Origin: Syngnathus acus
Lineage: Eukaryota; Chordata; Actinopteri; Syngnathiformes; Syngnathidae
Length of the DNA: 64,000 nt
Direction of reading: 5' to 3'
NCBI RefSeq assembly: GCF_901709675.1
Contig: NC_051087.1
Location: 16,503,067 to 16,567,066 of the forward strand
A program made the position numbers and the translations under genes. Every line of letters starts with the position of its first letter. Within the stretch, counting starts at the first letter, position 1. Below the pieces are notes generated by a model that was given only the letters and a program-made list of their open reading frames with translations, searched no databases and was not told the origin of the DNA. This document shows positions 10,155 through 22,670 of this stretch, in pieces.

Positions 10155-10660
10155 TTTACAGACCCTTCTCACCCAGGTTGCAGTCTGTTTGAACTACTCC
10201 CCTCCGGACGGCGTTATAGAGCTCGGTACGCCAAAACCAGCAGACACAGAGACAGCTTCTTCCCCCAGGCTGTTGCTCTGATGAACTCACATCACTCTTA
10301 GAGTCTCAGAGTCATTACTGTGCAATAACATCCTGATCTCCACACCTTTTTTGAATTTGTCTACACTGTTTGTACTGTGTCCTCTGCATCCATTGCAGCC
10401 TGGTCATCCTGGATAAGGGACCTTCCCATCTGTGATCTCTTCTCAAGGTTTCTCATTTCCCCCAGCTGGAGTTTTGAGTTTTTCCTTGCCCTCTTGGGAG
10501 TTTAAGATCAGGGGATGTTTGAGAATATTTGCCATTTTTCACATGTCCTGAGTGTTGTTAGTCACCTAAATGTTGAACAGAGGGTGTGATTTACCGAAGT
10601 CAAATTCCTTGTTTGGCACGCTCAAACATGGCGAATAAAAACTCTTGAATCTTGAACATA
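10155..10660 (+). mobile_element. L2-type LINE, end of ORF2 and 3' UTR
   Basis: The frame continues from 9843 with the 'LLPSGRRYRARYAKTSRHRD' block and stops soon after, near 10300. A 3' UTR follows that ends in 'cttgaatcttgaac', the short tail repeat of this family. An inverted copy of this UTR lies at 8360-8727. Confidence 0.75.
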
Positions 10661-11940
10661 TCCGTCTTCAAAGTGACCCGCATGCGCAGCAGAAAGAGAC
10701 ATCACTCGCAACGTAGTGTTTGCGGAAGTAAATGCGGTGCCAAGATATTTATTTCCTTGCCTGCACGGGGCACATGATGACCTGTAGATCGGATATGGGC
10801 AATCTGGCCATTCAGACTGCGATCACTTTGCAAACATATTAGATATTACATATCTGATCTAGGACCACGTGAATGTGGCCCAGGTTGAATTTGAAAAAAA
10901 CAAAACAATTGAGCCATGCAGACTGTCTTAAAGAAATCAAGATACAGGTTGCATATGGGCAGAAAAAAAAAAAAAAGACCTGTAGTGTGAATGAAGCCCA
11001 AGTGTGACAAAGAAGCAGTGACAATGCAAGTTAATGAAAAATTGAGAAAAAAAAGCCTTTCGTGTTTTCAAAGGAATGGACACCTCTCAAGCTCAGCTCC
11101 ACTGAGATTACAGCAAAAGGGGGGGGAAAGTGTCCCTGCCATGACCTGGGGACAGAGTGACAGAATCTGTGTGCATAAAAGGGAATGACAGAGAAAAAAT
11201 GTGTGTGAGAATGTGACAGATAGAATGACAGGGACAGGGAAGCAGCGACGTCCCCAGTGATTATGATTTCACGTCTGGTTACATATTCGGTCTTGACAGA
11301 TCTTGGGGGCTATCTAAGGTTGTCAGTGAAAATTTGCAGAGAAAAGGCATCCACGTAATTTTTCTCTTCTCTATCAAACTACGATTAGTTATACCTTGTC
11401 GTCCCAAAGTTGTGTGTGAATATGACTGTTACGAGGCAATAACCAAATAAGCAGTAGTCACTAAAAGACAATGATCTTCCACCATGGGCCTGCTAAACAC
11501 AAATTGAAGCAGCCAAACCCCACTGAATTGTTGCACCATGTGCGACATTCTGACACTAGTTTTGACATGATATAGAATTTTAATTGCAGGTGCAAAAGTC
11601 AGTCAATAATACAATGTTATATCACAGGAGATTTCACAACTAAAACATTTGCGGGTATGCAGTGAAGTTTACTTGGCTGCCGCCAACCGTACCACCATAC
11701 TAGTATGCGTGTGTATTGTTTCACAATACAATATTAAAACTTTCATATGCATCGGAGGCTAAAAAATAGCATGGTGAGTTTGTCGCCAAAATGTACGTGT
11801 GCAGTTAATGAATGGAACGAATAATCTTCCAAATATTTACTTTCTGCTTTGTTTGTCATACGTTTTTTCTCAGTCTATGATAATCTAGCTGCATTGTCAA
11901 GAACAATTCAATCTTTGCTTGACAATTATGGCATAAATAA
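10661..11940. other. No gene or recognised repeat
   Basis: About 1.3 kb with short random frames only. It holds a poly-A run near 10962-10976. Nothing matches the element families seen elsewhere in this window. It may be single-copy host sequence. Confidence 0.4.
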
Positions 11941-11948
11941 TTAATAAT

Positions 11949-11949
<1 letters not shown>

Positions 11950-12036
<87 letters not shown>
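11950..12036. repeat. (AT)n(GA)n microsatellite
   Basis: About 60 bp of alternating AT, interrupted once by 'ttaat', is followed by about 25 bp of alternating GA. The Tc1 left end lies directly next to it. Confidence 0.9.
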
Positions 12037-12038
<2 letters not shown>

Positions 12039-12148
12039 TGCAGGCCAAAAGTATTGGCACCCCAGCAATTCTGTCAAATAAGAGTCAATTTCCCTCAGAA
12101 AATAATTGCAATTACAAATGCTTTGATATTAAAATGTTCATTTTGTTT

Positions 12149-12466
12149 GTCCATCCATTTTCTGTACCGTTTTGTCCCCACGGGGGTCGCGGGCGTGCTG
12201 GAGCCTATCCCAGCGGTCATCAGGCAGTAGGCCTGACACCCTGAGCCGGTTGCCATCCAATCGCAGGGCACACAGAGACGAACAACCATTCGCACTCGCA
12301 CCTCGGGGCAATTTGGAGTGCTCAATCGGCCGACCAAGCATGTTTTTTGGGATGTGGGAGGAAACTGGAGTACTGGGAGAAAACCCACGCAGGCACGAGA
12401 ACATGCAAACTCCACACAGGGAGGGTCGGAGGTGGAATCGAACCCGCACCCTCCTAACTTGTCTTT
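12149..12466 (-). mobile_element. tRNA-headed SINE of the (ATCC)n-tailed fish family, minus strand
   Basis: It opens 'gtccatccattttctgtacc' and runs through 'cctatcccagcggtcatcag', 'gttttttgggatgtgggagg', 'aaacccacgcaggcacgaga' and 'ggtggaatcgaacccgca'. Read on the minus strand, that last part is a tRNA-like B-box (GGTTCGATTCC) head. It interrupts the left terminus of the Tc1 element. Related copies lie at 31325 and 38090. Confidence 0.7.
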
Positions 12467-12728
12467 AATGTAAAATTACAAAAGGAAGTCAAAAAAGCCC
12501 AATTGGATATAATTCCAGAACAAACATAAAAAAGGAGGTAAACAAAAGTATTGGCACCCTTTGAAAAATCATGTGATGCTTCTCTAATTTGTGTGCTTAA
12601 CAGTACCTGTTACTTACCTGTGGCATATAAGAGGCGGTGGCAATGACTAAATCAGACTTGCAGCCAGTTAAAATGGATTAAAGTTGACTCATCCTCTGTC
12701 CTGTGTCCTTGTGTGTACCATATTGAGC

Positions 12729-13660
<932 letters not shown>

Positions 13661-13944
13661 ACCGTAATTTTCAGACTATAAGTCGCTCCGGAGTACAAGT
13701 CGCATCAGCCATAAAATGCCCAAAAAAGTGAAAAAAAAACATATATAAGTCGCTCCGGAGTATAAGTCGCATTTTGGGGGGCAATTTATTCGACAAAATC
13801 CAACACCAAGAACAGTCATGAACGAGCAACAACAGGCTAAACGATAGGTATGCTAACGTGACATAAACACAAACGAAGAGCTGAGAACGGCCCTGACGTA
13901 AAATTCTGAGTTATTCAAAAAACTATTACATAAATAACACGTAA

Positions 13945-14340
13945 TAAAACCATCTGTGTCACTCCAATTCATTAAATCCATCGATCGTCCTTTGTCAACA
14001 ATGCGTGCGCGCCGCTGACGGCGCTTGCACTTCAAAATATTCCACAGGCCCATTTAACGATATATAAATTATATATCAATAACTATTATATAAGCAATAA
14101 TGTTATCAAACCATCTGTGTCACTCCAAATCAATAAATCCATTGATCGTCCTTTGTCAACAATGGGTGCGCGCATCTGACGGCGCTTGCACTTCAAAAAT
14201 TCCACAGGCCAACGATATATAAATTAGAAATCAAATAACTATTGTATAAGCAATAATATTATCAAACCATCTGTGCACTCTAAATCATTAAATCCATCGA
14301 TCAAATTTCTCGTCCTTTGTCAACAACGCCGCGCGTGAGC
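13945..14340. repeat. Tandem triplication, unit about 155 bp, inside TIR-B
   Basis: Each unit begins around 'aaaccatctgtg.cactc.aat' and passes through 'attaaatccat.gatcgtcct', 'ttgtcaacaa' and 'gacggcgcttgcacttcaa'. Starts lie near 13948, 14110 and 14262. The third unit is truncated and altered. A single unit of the same sequence exists at about 263-345. Confidence 0.65.
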
Positions 14341-14382
14341 CCTGACGTCAGCCTCGTCGTTATTCCACAGATCTAGTATATA

Positions 14383-15650
14383 TACCGTTTTTTTCCATGT
14401 ATAATGCGCCCCCATGTATAATACGCACCCTAAAAATGGCATGTCAATGCTGGAAAAAAGCCTGTACCCATGTATAATACGCACCCAAATTTTTATTATT
14501 TATTTATTTTTTAAGTCCCAATGATCGTCACACACGCATCTGGGTGTGGTGAAATTTGTCCTCTGCATTTGACCCATCCCCGTGTGATTTTGATCCATCC
14601 CCTGGGGGAGAGGGGAGCAGTGAGCAGCAGCGGCGCCGCGCTCGGGAATCATTTGGTGATCTAACCCCCCAATTCCAACCCTTAATGCTGAGTGCCAAGC
14701 AGGGAGGCAATGGGTCCCATTTTTATAGTCTTTGGTATGGTCTTAACTAGGCTGGATGTATTTTTTTTGTTTGCGTTGATTTCTCCGACTGCCCATAAAG
14801 GCACTACCGCGATCAGTTAGGTTAAAATGAAAAGAGAGGAAAGTGACGTGCGGACATGTGAAAAAGGCGGCTCTGTATGGGAGAGAAGTTGAAGAGGAAT
14901 AAAAACACCCTTGGAAACCAAAACTTGCCCCTCGTCGTGACTCGGAGCCGCAACAAATGTTTCGGATTTGTGTAGGGTGCATTGTGACAGCAAACGAGCA
15001 GGTGATCGAGCAAGCGTCTGATACGAGAGCATTGCGTTCGTATGGAGCGTGTTTGAAGTGAACAGCAGAGACGAAAGGAACAAGGCAAAGTGTTGTGAAA
15101 TAAAATATTACCTGTAATACAAATTTTGTTATTTGCTGATTGTATGTATTAAACTATCACATTCATTGTCAGTCAAGAAGAGAAGAGGACTATTCGCATC
15201 GGATCCATAGTGCGCATGCGCAGTGATACTGCCTCCGTATGACGTCCAGTCCGCGATGGAGATTAAAAAACAAACATTTGACAATAACACAGGTTTCTGT
15301 TCCTGTCTTTGGTAATGTCACCCTGTCTTTTTGTTCCACGTCTTTGTCGGTCAGTCCTGTTGTTGGTTTTGTTAGAGAGTTATGTTAGTTTACCAAGTCT
15401 GTGTTTTGAGTTCCTCCAATGAACCCTGGTACAAGCTGCACTTGGTCGCCCTCTTCCTTTCCACACTCCATCCGTGACAAGATTTTCTTCAAAAATTGTT
15501 GTACCATGATTTTCTTAAAAAAAAAAAAAAAAAAAGAAATTAAAAAAAAAAAAAATTTAAAAAAAATTGTACCCATGTATAATGCGCACCCCGGATTTTA
15601 GGACAATAAATTAGTTAAATTTTGCGCATTATACATGGAAAAAAACGGTA
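14383..15650. mobile_element. TIR-A element, copy 2, nested in TIR-B
   Basis: It begins TACCGTTTTTTTCCATGTAT and ends ATACATGGAAAAAAACGGTA. Three copies of 'catgtataat.cgc' lie in the first 100 bp, and matching inverted copies lie at the far end. The middle is the reverse complement of copy 1 and carries a longer SINE copy (14508-14744). The rightmost third (15200-15600) differs from copy 1. No transposase is present. Confidence 0.8.
14508..14744 (-). mobile_element. 5'-truncated SINE carried by TIR-A copy 2
   Basis: The reverse complement of the SINE body runs from the tail ('aagtcccaatgatcgtcaca') to 'tatagtctttggtatggtc'. The tRNA-like head is absent. The element is followed directly by TIR-A sequence ('ttaactaggctggatgta') that also flanks the SINE remnant in copy 1. 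The SINE therefore moves as internal cargo of the DNA transposon. Confidence 0.8.
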
Positions 15651-15744
15651 ACTATATTGTAGCCTCAACAAAGTACAAGGAAAGACGTGAGTTTGGTAAA
15701 CGGCTCTTTATTTAACAAAACAAACTTCCAGGCGTGTGGCGGCG

Positions 15745-16045
15745 TGGACTTCCAGCCACGGAAGTGGAAGAGAGATCCATAGAATAGGACCGGGCGTGCG
15801 TAAAAGCCATGACCGAGCCCCATCCACAGTCCCCGGACAGCCACCTGGCCGAGCGCCGGCCCTCGACTTCCATGCACGGAGGTGAAAGAGAGCTCCCTAG
15901 AGTAGGACCGGGCGTGCGTAAAAGCCATGTCCGAGCCCCATCCACCGTCCCTGGACAGCCACCCGGCCGAGCGCCGGCCCCCGACTTCAATCCACGGTGG
16001 TGAAAGAGAGCTCCTTAGAGTAGGACCGGGCGTGGGTAAAAGCCA
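15745..16045. repeat. 117-bp minisatellite, about 2.6 units
   Basis: The phrase 'taggaccgggcgtg.gtaaaa' with 'gccat' recurs at about 15786, 15903 and 16020, exactly 117 bp apart. The rest of each unit ('ccccatccac.gtcc..ggac', 'gacttc.a..cacgg.ggtga') repeats as well. Because 117 is a multiple of three, frames stay open across it on both strands, but I see no sign of a real protein. Confidence 0.8.
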
Positions 16046-16251
16046 TAATAGTTTTTCAAATCTTCTGTGTCACTCCAAATCCTTAAATCCTTCCAACTCT
16101 TCGTCCGCCGTGTCACTTAGAAACAAAGCCGCTAATGATTCCGGTAGTACGTGGGGCCCTTCGTCAACTTCGTCATCCCGTGATCAATCTTTGTCCTTTA
16201 TGTAAACAACCGCCGCGCCACGCCGCGCTGCTGACGTCACTTGAAATTCAA

Positions 16252-16640
16252 ATTAATATAATAATAATAATAATAATTCATTAAATTTGTATAGCGCTTT
16301 TCAAAAACCCAAAGACGCTTACAGGGAACAAGGCAAAGACATACGTACATGAGGGGAGGGGGACGGGGAAGAAACAATCGGATAAAATTAAGAAGAGGAA
16401 ACCAGTTATGGGTAGGGGAGGTCATGAGCTTGGGAGAAGAGGTAAGTTTTTAGACAGGACTTAAATATGGGGAGTGTGGGTGAGTCACAGACAGACTGAG
16501 GGAGAGAGTTCCAGAGTCGGTGATGTGCAGGAGAAGGCTCTGTCACCGAAGGATTTGAGTTTAGATTTTGGGACTGTCAGACGTGAAGTATTGGAGGATC
16601 GGAGGGGACGGTTGGGGCAGTAGGGGACAAGGAGGTCGGA
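16252..16640 (-). repeat. Unclassified interspersed repeat with (TAA)n tail
   Basis: It starts with an imperfect (ATA)n run and 'tttgtatagcgcttttcaaa', then 'cccaaagacgcttacaggga'. Read on the minus strand this gives a 3' end with a trinucleotide tail, as in many fish retroposons. It carries no open frame. Confidence 0.45.
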
Positions 16641-16644
16641 ATTA

Positions 16645-16720
16645 CAGTAATCCCTTGCTACATCGCGGTTCGTTTATCGCGGTTTCACTTTTTTTTGGGG
16701 GGGAAAATATTTGAAAAAAA
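16645..16720 (+). repeat. Terminal fragment of a mariner/Tigger-like MITE
   Basis: 'acagtaatcccttgctacat' with 'cgcggttcgtttatcgcggt' is the end of a common fish TIR element. The opposite end of the same family appears reversed at about 58290-58335 ('aggtgaaccgcgaagtagcg'). Only one end is present here. Confidence 0.5.
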
Positions 16721-17774
16721 ACAAGTCGCTGCTTATTATAAGTCGCCCCCCCACCCAAACTATGAAAAAAAACGCGATTTATAGTCCGAAAATTACGATA
16801 GTCAATAATTCCAGCAGAGAATTGTAAGAAACTCAACAACACGGTTGTTCGCAGTTATTTTGTCTAAAAGTTGAGCTACCAAGAATCAGGCTAAGGGTGT
16901 CAATAGTTTTGTCCGGCCCATTTTTGGAGTTTTGTGTAAAACGGCAATTCATTTGACTCTTTTTCCATTCTCTTTTGTGTTTTTTCATTGCAAGCAAAAT
17001 AAATGAAGATTATTATACCAAATCATTTGTAATTACAATCATTTTTTGGAAGAAATTGAGCATTTTCTGACAGAATTGCAGAGGTGCCAATATTATATTA
17101 GGGCAAACTACGGCCCGCGGGCCACATCTGGCCCACGGGGCCGTTTAATCCGGCCCGCCAAACCTGAATAAATTGTATTATTACACTTTTTTTTTGGTCA
17201 TTTTCGCTGCAATCACTATGTTTCCCCAATAGACGGGGAAGCGCTCGCCCGCGCATTTACTCCCGGAAGCCGTGTCAGAAAGCTCGGTGCACACTCACAA
17301 GTGCGTGTACGTATTAAGTAGTACTGACCGAATTTCGAGTGTGGGCTGTGATGTCAGCATTCTCGTAATTCGCGCGCTGAGCTTTCAGATACAGTTTTAC
17401 GGTAATGCCACCCACAAACCTTCCCCTGGAATCCTTCCATTAAAATGAGTGGCCCGAGGAAAAGAACTGAGTGCCGAGTGTTTAAAAAAAAAAGAGTGGA
17501 CAATTTGGCTCGACCTACGTGTGTGAGCAGACGTTCAGCCCCATGAACGTCAACAAAGTCCGTCACAGATCTAGGTTAATGGACCGACACCTCGGCTCTA
17601 CCCTAAGAATTACCACAACAAATTTTGCTCTAGACCATGATGCACTAGCAAAAAAGGGAGACCAACAATATTAATGATTTCTTTATTACTTTATTTAGAT
17701 GAATTCCTTCACTGATTTTTCAAGATGATGTATTTGGTCAGAATGTTTGCCGTTTGATGTGATTTTGCCTCATT

Positions 17775-17863
17775 GTGTGAAGGCAATGGCCTTCACATAT
17801 ACAATCTACACCATTCACTATTATTATTATTGTGTGAAGGCGATGGCCTTCACACATACGTTA
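17775..17863. repeat. Palindromic minisatellite, left part
   Basis: Units read 'gtgtgaaggc.atggccttca' with 'cacata' and then 'attctacaccattcactatt'. Each unit holds a perfect or near-perfect palindrome (tgaaggcgatggccttca). The array was split by the hAT at 17872 and continues at 23264. Confidence 0.75.
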
Positions 17864-18307
17864 TTCTACACCAGGGGTGGCCAACAAGTCAGAGACTAAG
17901 AGCCACATTTTTTACTGTGTCATCGCAAAGAGCCACATCATACACATGAGCACACGTAAACATCCCCCCCCACACACACACACACACTCACACACACCCA
18001 CACACACCTCTGCTCAGCCAAATTTATTGTGTGACATCATGTCACGCACCATGATAATGACAAATTGACTCCTACAGTACTAAAACCACAGACCAAAGAC
18101 CATATTTTCAACAATGAACATTGTGTGCATTGTCTCACACAGACAAACTCTCAGTTCAACAAATTCCACAAACAAAAACATACGTTTTTTCACTTACTAT
18201 GTGTGGCGGGACAGACCATTCGTTTTAGTTTGTCGTTTTCAGGAGACAAGATTTCAATAACGTCACTGAGGCATTTTTTGACGAACTCCACTTCATTGTA
18301 TGGCTTT

Positions 18308-18658
18308 TTAGCCCGTGCAATGTTCCAAGCCAGTTGAAACAATGCAAGCGTGACAGTCTCTGAGTGCTTCGTAATTTTTTTGAAAAACTGTACCTATTTT
18401 TCTGCCTGACTTTTCAAAGTGTCCAAACTTGTGCTTGCGAAATTCAGTCCCTTTTGGAAAGTTCTTATCGATATTGGCTTGAAGTGAGCTGAAGTGGCGC
18501 TGAACATTTGAAGCTTTTAAATGCGCTAATGACGTCCGACATATCAGGCAGAATGGCTTGCCATTGCGTTCAACAAAAAACAACTTTAACTCTGTTAAAA
18601 ACGTCCTGTGTTCATCGTCATATATTCGTTTAGCTGTGCATTTTTTCCTTGCCATTTT
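18308..18658 (-). pseudogene. N-terminal zinc-finger part of a hAT transposase
   Basis: The frame starts MARKKCTAKRIYDDEHRTFL and contains a C2H2-like finger, 'CLICRTSLAHLKASNVQRHF' and on, as in the N-terminus of hAT/Charlie-type proteins domesticated in vertebrates (GTF2IRD2- and ZBED-like). A longer relative of the same piece lies on the plus strand at 38986-39393. The catalytic region is absent here and the C-terminal part is frameshifted. Confidence 0.6.
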
Positions 18659-19009
18659 GAGAGAGAAATTGACACTCCTCAAATGGGTTTGTCCCTCCTC
18701 CTTTGCGGGATTTCATCTTACGCGCATGCGCGTTTGACCACAATACCATATTGAACTCAAGCGAAGCAAATACGCACAAAAAATAAACACAAATGTTGAT
18801 ATGAACGTAAAAGAGCCGCATGAAACCAGCCAAAGAGCCGCATGCGGCTCGCGAGCCGCGGGTTGTAGGGATGGGCGATACCAATGATTTTGGATTCGAT
18901 CCGATACCAAGTATTTCCTGCCCAAAAATACCCGATATCGATCCGATATCGATACCGGAAGTGTAATTTCCCGCCAAAAAAAACAATTTAAATGCAGTGG
19001 CATGCTGCA

Positions 19010-20495
19010 TCAATATTTTGTGCCTTACATGTGACTATTGACCTGCACATTTGTATCCTACAGCAGGTGTTTCACTGCAAATGATACGGACACACAAGAT
19101 TAAAAGGTAGTAGCAGCCCCCATCTCCCAAGTGTTACTTACTTAGGTGATATCTTCAGAGACGTATCATCGCAATCAACACCACTGAACTTTGATTCTGC
19201 CCCTGTGTTCGAGCGCTGTCTTCTAAACCAAAGTGTTCACTTCCAAAAGCCGCGTGGCTAAAGACGCCGTGTTCTTCTGTGTGTCCGGCCGGCTCCGGTC
19301 TCACATTGCTGGGCAGAGTGCCGCATAAGTCCCCTTCACCTGGAGCACCTCCAGAACTGAAGTCAGCGGTTACTCCAAACAAGCTCCAGGCTAAAAAAGT
19401 TTCCATGAAGGAGATGGCAAACCTGTCTGCTTACAAATAAGTGTCCTGCTTACGCCTATGTGCCACTGTTTCTCACCAAAAACAAAAACTTTATCGCTAG
19501 CTTGGCCATTGCCGCTCCCGCTGTTCCTCTGTGACTGACAGCACATAAAGTGGCTCCAGCCAATCAGATGCGTCTACGTCATGGCAGAACTGCGAAAATG
19601 ACGAGTTTTTTATGATTAAAATATGATTTTAAAAACTGTAGCATGTCACCGCCCTCTAGTGATAAATTAAATGAACACCAGTTGGCATTTTGGTATTAAT
19701 TTTAGTAAATGTCATTTGTTAACAGATTTTTTAAAATAAACACATAGGTACCTAACAAATCTTTTACAACAAAACAAAAAAATAAGTAGAAATATATATA
19801 TATATATAATAACACATCAAGTATTCGTAATAAAATAGGAAAATATATATTTCACATCAAAATAAAATAAGTAAAATAAATAAAATTAAGAATACATCAG
19901 TGTTACTTTTGACAAAATATTTTGATTCAGCTTTCGTCTTAGTTTGACTATTTTATGTTAGTTTAGATGAGATTTAGTCAAATTATTGTTTTTAATTTAG
20001 TCTAATTCATGTCAGTTTAGCCAAATAAGTGTATATCCAAAATCCCCCCTGAACAAACCTTTGTTACCAATATGTGAATAAAATAAAACCCTAAATTTAC
20101 ACATCTCAATCCAATTCTCAAATTAGATTCCCGAAATATAAACAATTTTGGCAATTTTTACACATAAAAGGCCTAATTTTTACATGAAAGTATTAAACAA
20201 AACTTGTAATAGATTTTTCTTACATTTATGACACTGATCTACAGCAAAAGTTCCAAATTTATATCTATTTTTTTCCCTATTCGCAAGCAGCGTCTCGCCT
20301 TAAGTTGACAAAAGTAACACTGCAATACATAATCGAATAGGTCCTATTTCAAGTTGAGACAGTTGAAATTCACTGTAGAACATTTTAACACTCAAAATAC
20401 TCATTCAGTTAACACTTTTGTTTAAGTAACCTGTTTGAAGAGTTTTAACAAGAACAGAAATGACAAGAACATACAGCTGGTCAAAGTTAATCATT
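19010..20495. other. hAT 3' non-coding region
   Basis: AT-rich sequence between the transposase stop (20496) and the element end at 18866. It has no open frame of note. It holds short AT-rich runs near 19790-19810 and 19850-19890 and is likely the element's long 3' untranslated and spacer sequence. Confidence 0.5.
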
Positions 20496-22049
20496 TTAGA
20501 GACTAAGATTTTTGTTGAGGAAGAGGAGCATGTTAACATTCTTTCCTTTTAGGCGGCTTCTTCTTTGGTTTATGAGCTCTCCTGTTTTCGAGAACACCCT
20601 TTCTGAGGGAACTGAGGACGCTACAATGCCCAGATATTTTGATGCAAGATGGCTGAGGTATGGGTACGCTTGTTCGTGATCTTTCCACCATTGTAATGGG
20701 TCATGGTCTCTGGGGATTAGTCTCTCTTCCAAGTAACGGCGCATCTCAATGAGTGTATCAGTGGCTGCAGTGCGGTGCTGTTGTCACAGCTGTGCATGTG
20801 TGTCAAAATCAGACCATAACCCTCTTGCTGTTGATATGGTAGGGCTTGATGCAGGGGTTGGAGGCACAGGTGACGCTGCTTGAGGTACAGATGATACTGC
20901 TTGAAGTACAGGTGACACCGCTAGAAGTACCAGTGACGCTGCTTGAGGTACAGGTGAAGCTGCTTGAGGTACAGGTGAAGCTGCTTGAGAAAGAGGTGAT
21001 GCTGTTTTAGGCAAATTTTGATTTTTCTTCATTTCTGCAAGCATTTGCCTTTTAACATTTTCTACATTGTCTTTGCTGCGAAAAGCAATGTTTCGAAAGC
21101 GAATGTCCAGGAATGTGCATGCAGCCATAGAGTAAAACGTTTCAATAGCATGAAATCTGCGTTGGCACTGGCGTATCAGCTGCCCGGAAAGTATGTTCTC
21201 TTGATTCTCTGTAGCAGCCGTAGCTTTTAGAAGGACTGAAACAAGAGGAATCACCTTTGACATGGACACGTGCTTTGAGGAAGAGATCTCTTGCGTTGCC
21301 TGTTCATACGGTCTCAACGCTTCAATGGTAGGTTGGATCAAGTTCATTTCTTCACTGCTCAGGCACAGGTCATTCCTTCCAAGAATGCAAAGAGTAGTGG
21401 TGACTGCTTCCCTCTGTTCAAAAAACCTGTCCAACATGTAAAATGCAGAATTCCATCTCGTTTCAACAGACTGTATGAGTTTATGCTCAGGCATGTCCAG
21501 TTGCTTCTGCAAGTTTGAAAGCTTCTCTGTGGCTTTGGAGCTGTGGTGGAAAAATGTAACAATAGCGCTACATTTGTGCAAGAGATTAACAATTTCCGGG
21601 ACAGCTTTAATGGCATCTTTCACCACCAAGTTCAACGTGTGGGCAAAGCACGGGTAGTGGGTCCAACCAGCCTGGTGAACTGCAGCCACAACATTGGCAC
21701 CATTGTCTGTGATGACTGCTGCCACTTTCTGAGTAATGCCCCAATGATCTGTAATTCTTTTCAGCGCTAAACTAATGTTAGCGGCAGTGTGCTGTTCAGT
21801 AAAGCAATTAGCTTCTAGGACATATTCTACCATCTGCCAGTCGTGCACAAAGTGACAGGTCACTGTCAAGTAGGACTGAGTGCTTCTTGATGTCCACATA
21901 TCTGTTGTTAAAACCACACTCTCAGCATTTTCTAAAGTTCTCTTCACCTCATTGCAGCAGGCTGTGTACATGTGCGTTATAGTTTCTTCTTTAATCTTTT
22001 TGCGGCTAGGCATTTTAAAACTTGGGTCAACGTACTTCATAAGGAACAC
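20496..22049 (-). pseudogene. hAT transposase catalytic exon with one in-frame stop
   Basis: On the minus strand the protein runs from 'FLMKYVDPSFKMPSRKKIKE' through the RNase-H-like motifs: 'VVLTTDMWTSRSTQSY' (first Asp), 'AAVITDNGANVVAA' (second Asp), 'CFAHTLNLVVKD' and 'LIQSVETRWNSAF'. It ends in the C-terminal dimerisation region 'ASSVPSERVFSKTGELINQR' (with the Glu) and 'KNVNMLLFLNKN'. A single TGA at about 20784-20786 lies in frame after 'DFDTHAQL'; the frame then continues with 'QQHRTAATDTLIEMRRYLEE' to the natural end. A 7-residue repeat (SPVPQAA-like) sits before it. Upstream, coding continues to about 22215 ('ARNITDLIAKMICLDLQPIS') but with stops near 22060-22140. Confidence 0.88.
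20840..21005 (-). repeat. 21-bp coding repeat (7 residues) inside the hAT transposase
   Basis: The block 'cttgaggtacaggtgaagct' with one more base recurs about seven times with changes. On the minus strand it is translated as SPVPQAA, SPVLQAV, SSVPQAA and similar. It is a length-variable proline/alanine linker between the RNase-H fold and the C-terminal dimerisation region. Confidence 0.8.
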
Positions 22050-22215
22050 TAACCCTCGTCCCTAAAACCCGGCCAATCATGCGACTACCGCCTTCCCGGG
22101 GAAGCTCTGCACGTTCCCCAGCCTCGCTTGATTTAGCCCACTATTGATATGGGCTGGAGGTCCAGGCAAATCATCTTGGCAATCAGGTCTGTGATGTTTC
22201 TTGCTCTTGGAGAGT

Positions 22216-22670
22216 CATCTATTGAATTTTGTAGAAAAAAGTATTACGTCATGTACATGAATTATTAACCTTTTTAGAAAAACATTAATGGAAGATGCAT
22301 ATTAATAGTATAACTTTAATTAAAAGGAGCTATTCTTTACTTTTTTCTCTCTCTCTCTGTTGTTGGGAAAAAGTTTTGTCTTTTAGTATATTGTAAAAAG
22401 AGACATGGTACCAACAGAGATGCAGGGCTTAATCGTCATGAGCAGCAAAACTATCAATTTGTAAAGCCACTGGATACTTACATTTAATATTGTAATACTT
22501 TAGTGTTGTTTAGAGGAAGTGGAGTTACAAATAAAACGTATGGCGTTCGACCACAAATTGAAAAGGGGAAAACTTTATTTATAAATGACTGACTAAAGCG
22601 CAGTAATTATTGCTTCAAATAGCACATCAACCACAAATGCTTACGATTTTTGGTTAGCACCTGATACCTG
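22216..22670 (-). other. Probable intron of the hAT transposase gene
   Basis: On the minus strand the BED exon reaches 'acatatccag' followed by gtatcag, a plausible donor at about 22671. The next coding stretch ('DDSPRARNITDLIAKMICLD') is preceded by 'aaaattcaatag', a plausible acceptor near 22216. No open frame is seen between them. Confidence 0.5.

Larger units (their letters stand above)
13661..16800. mobile_element. TIR-B element inserted in the Tc1 transposase gene
   Basis: The left end TACCGTAATTTTCAGACTAT is mirrored by 'atagtccgaaaattacgata' at the right end. The Tc1 transposase reads up to 13660 and resumes after 16800, so this is a clean insertion, consistent with a TA target. The left part repeats the tract 'aagtcgctccggagta.aagt' as sub-terminal motifs. 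The interior is non-coding and holds a triplicated block, the TIR-A copy 2, a 117-bp minisatellite and an unclassified repeat. Confidence 0.75.

Noticed and set aside
17097-17098. Target duplication for the outer GGGCAAAC hAT at 17098/26868
   Set aside because: The first bases of the left terminus are lost, and the flanks (AT-rich Tc1 end; 'gtctatatat') do not give an exact 8-bp match.
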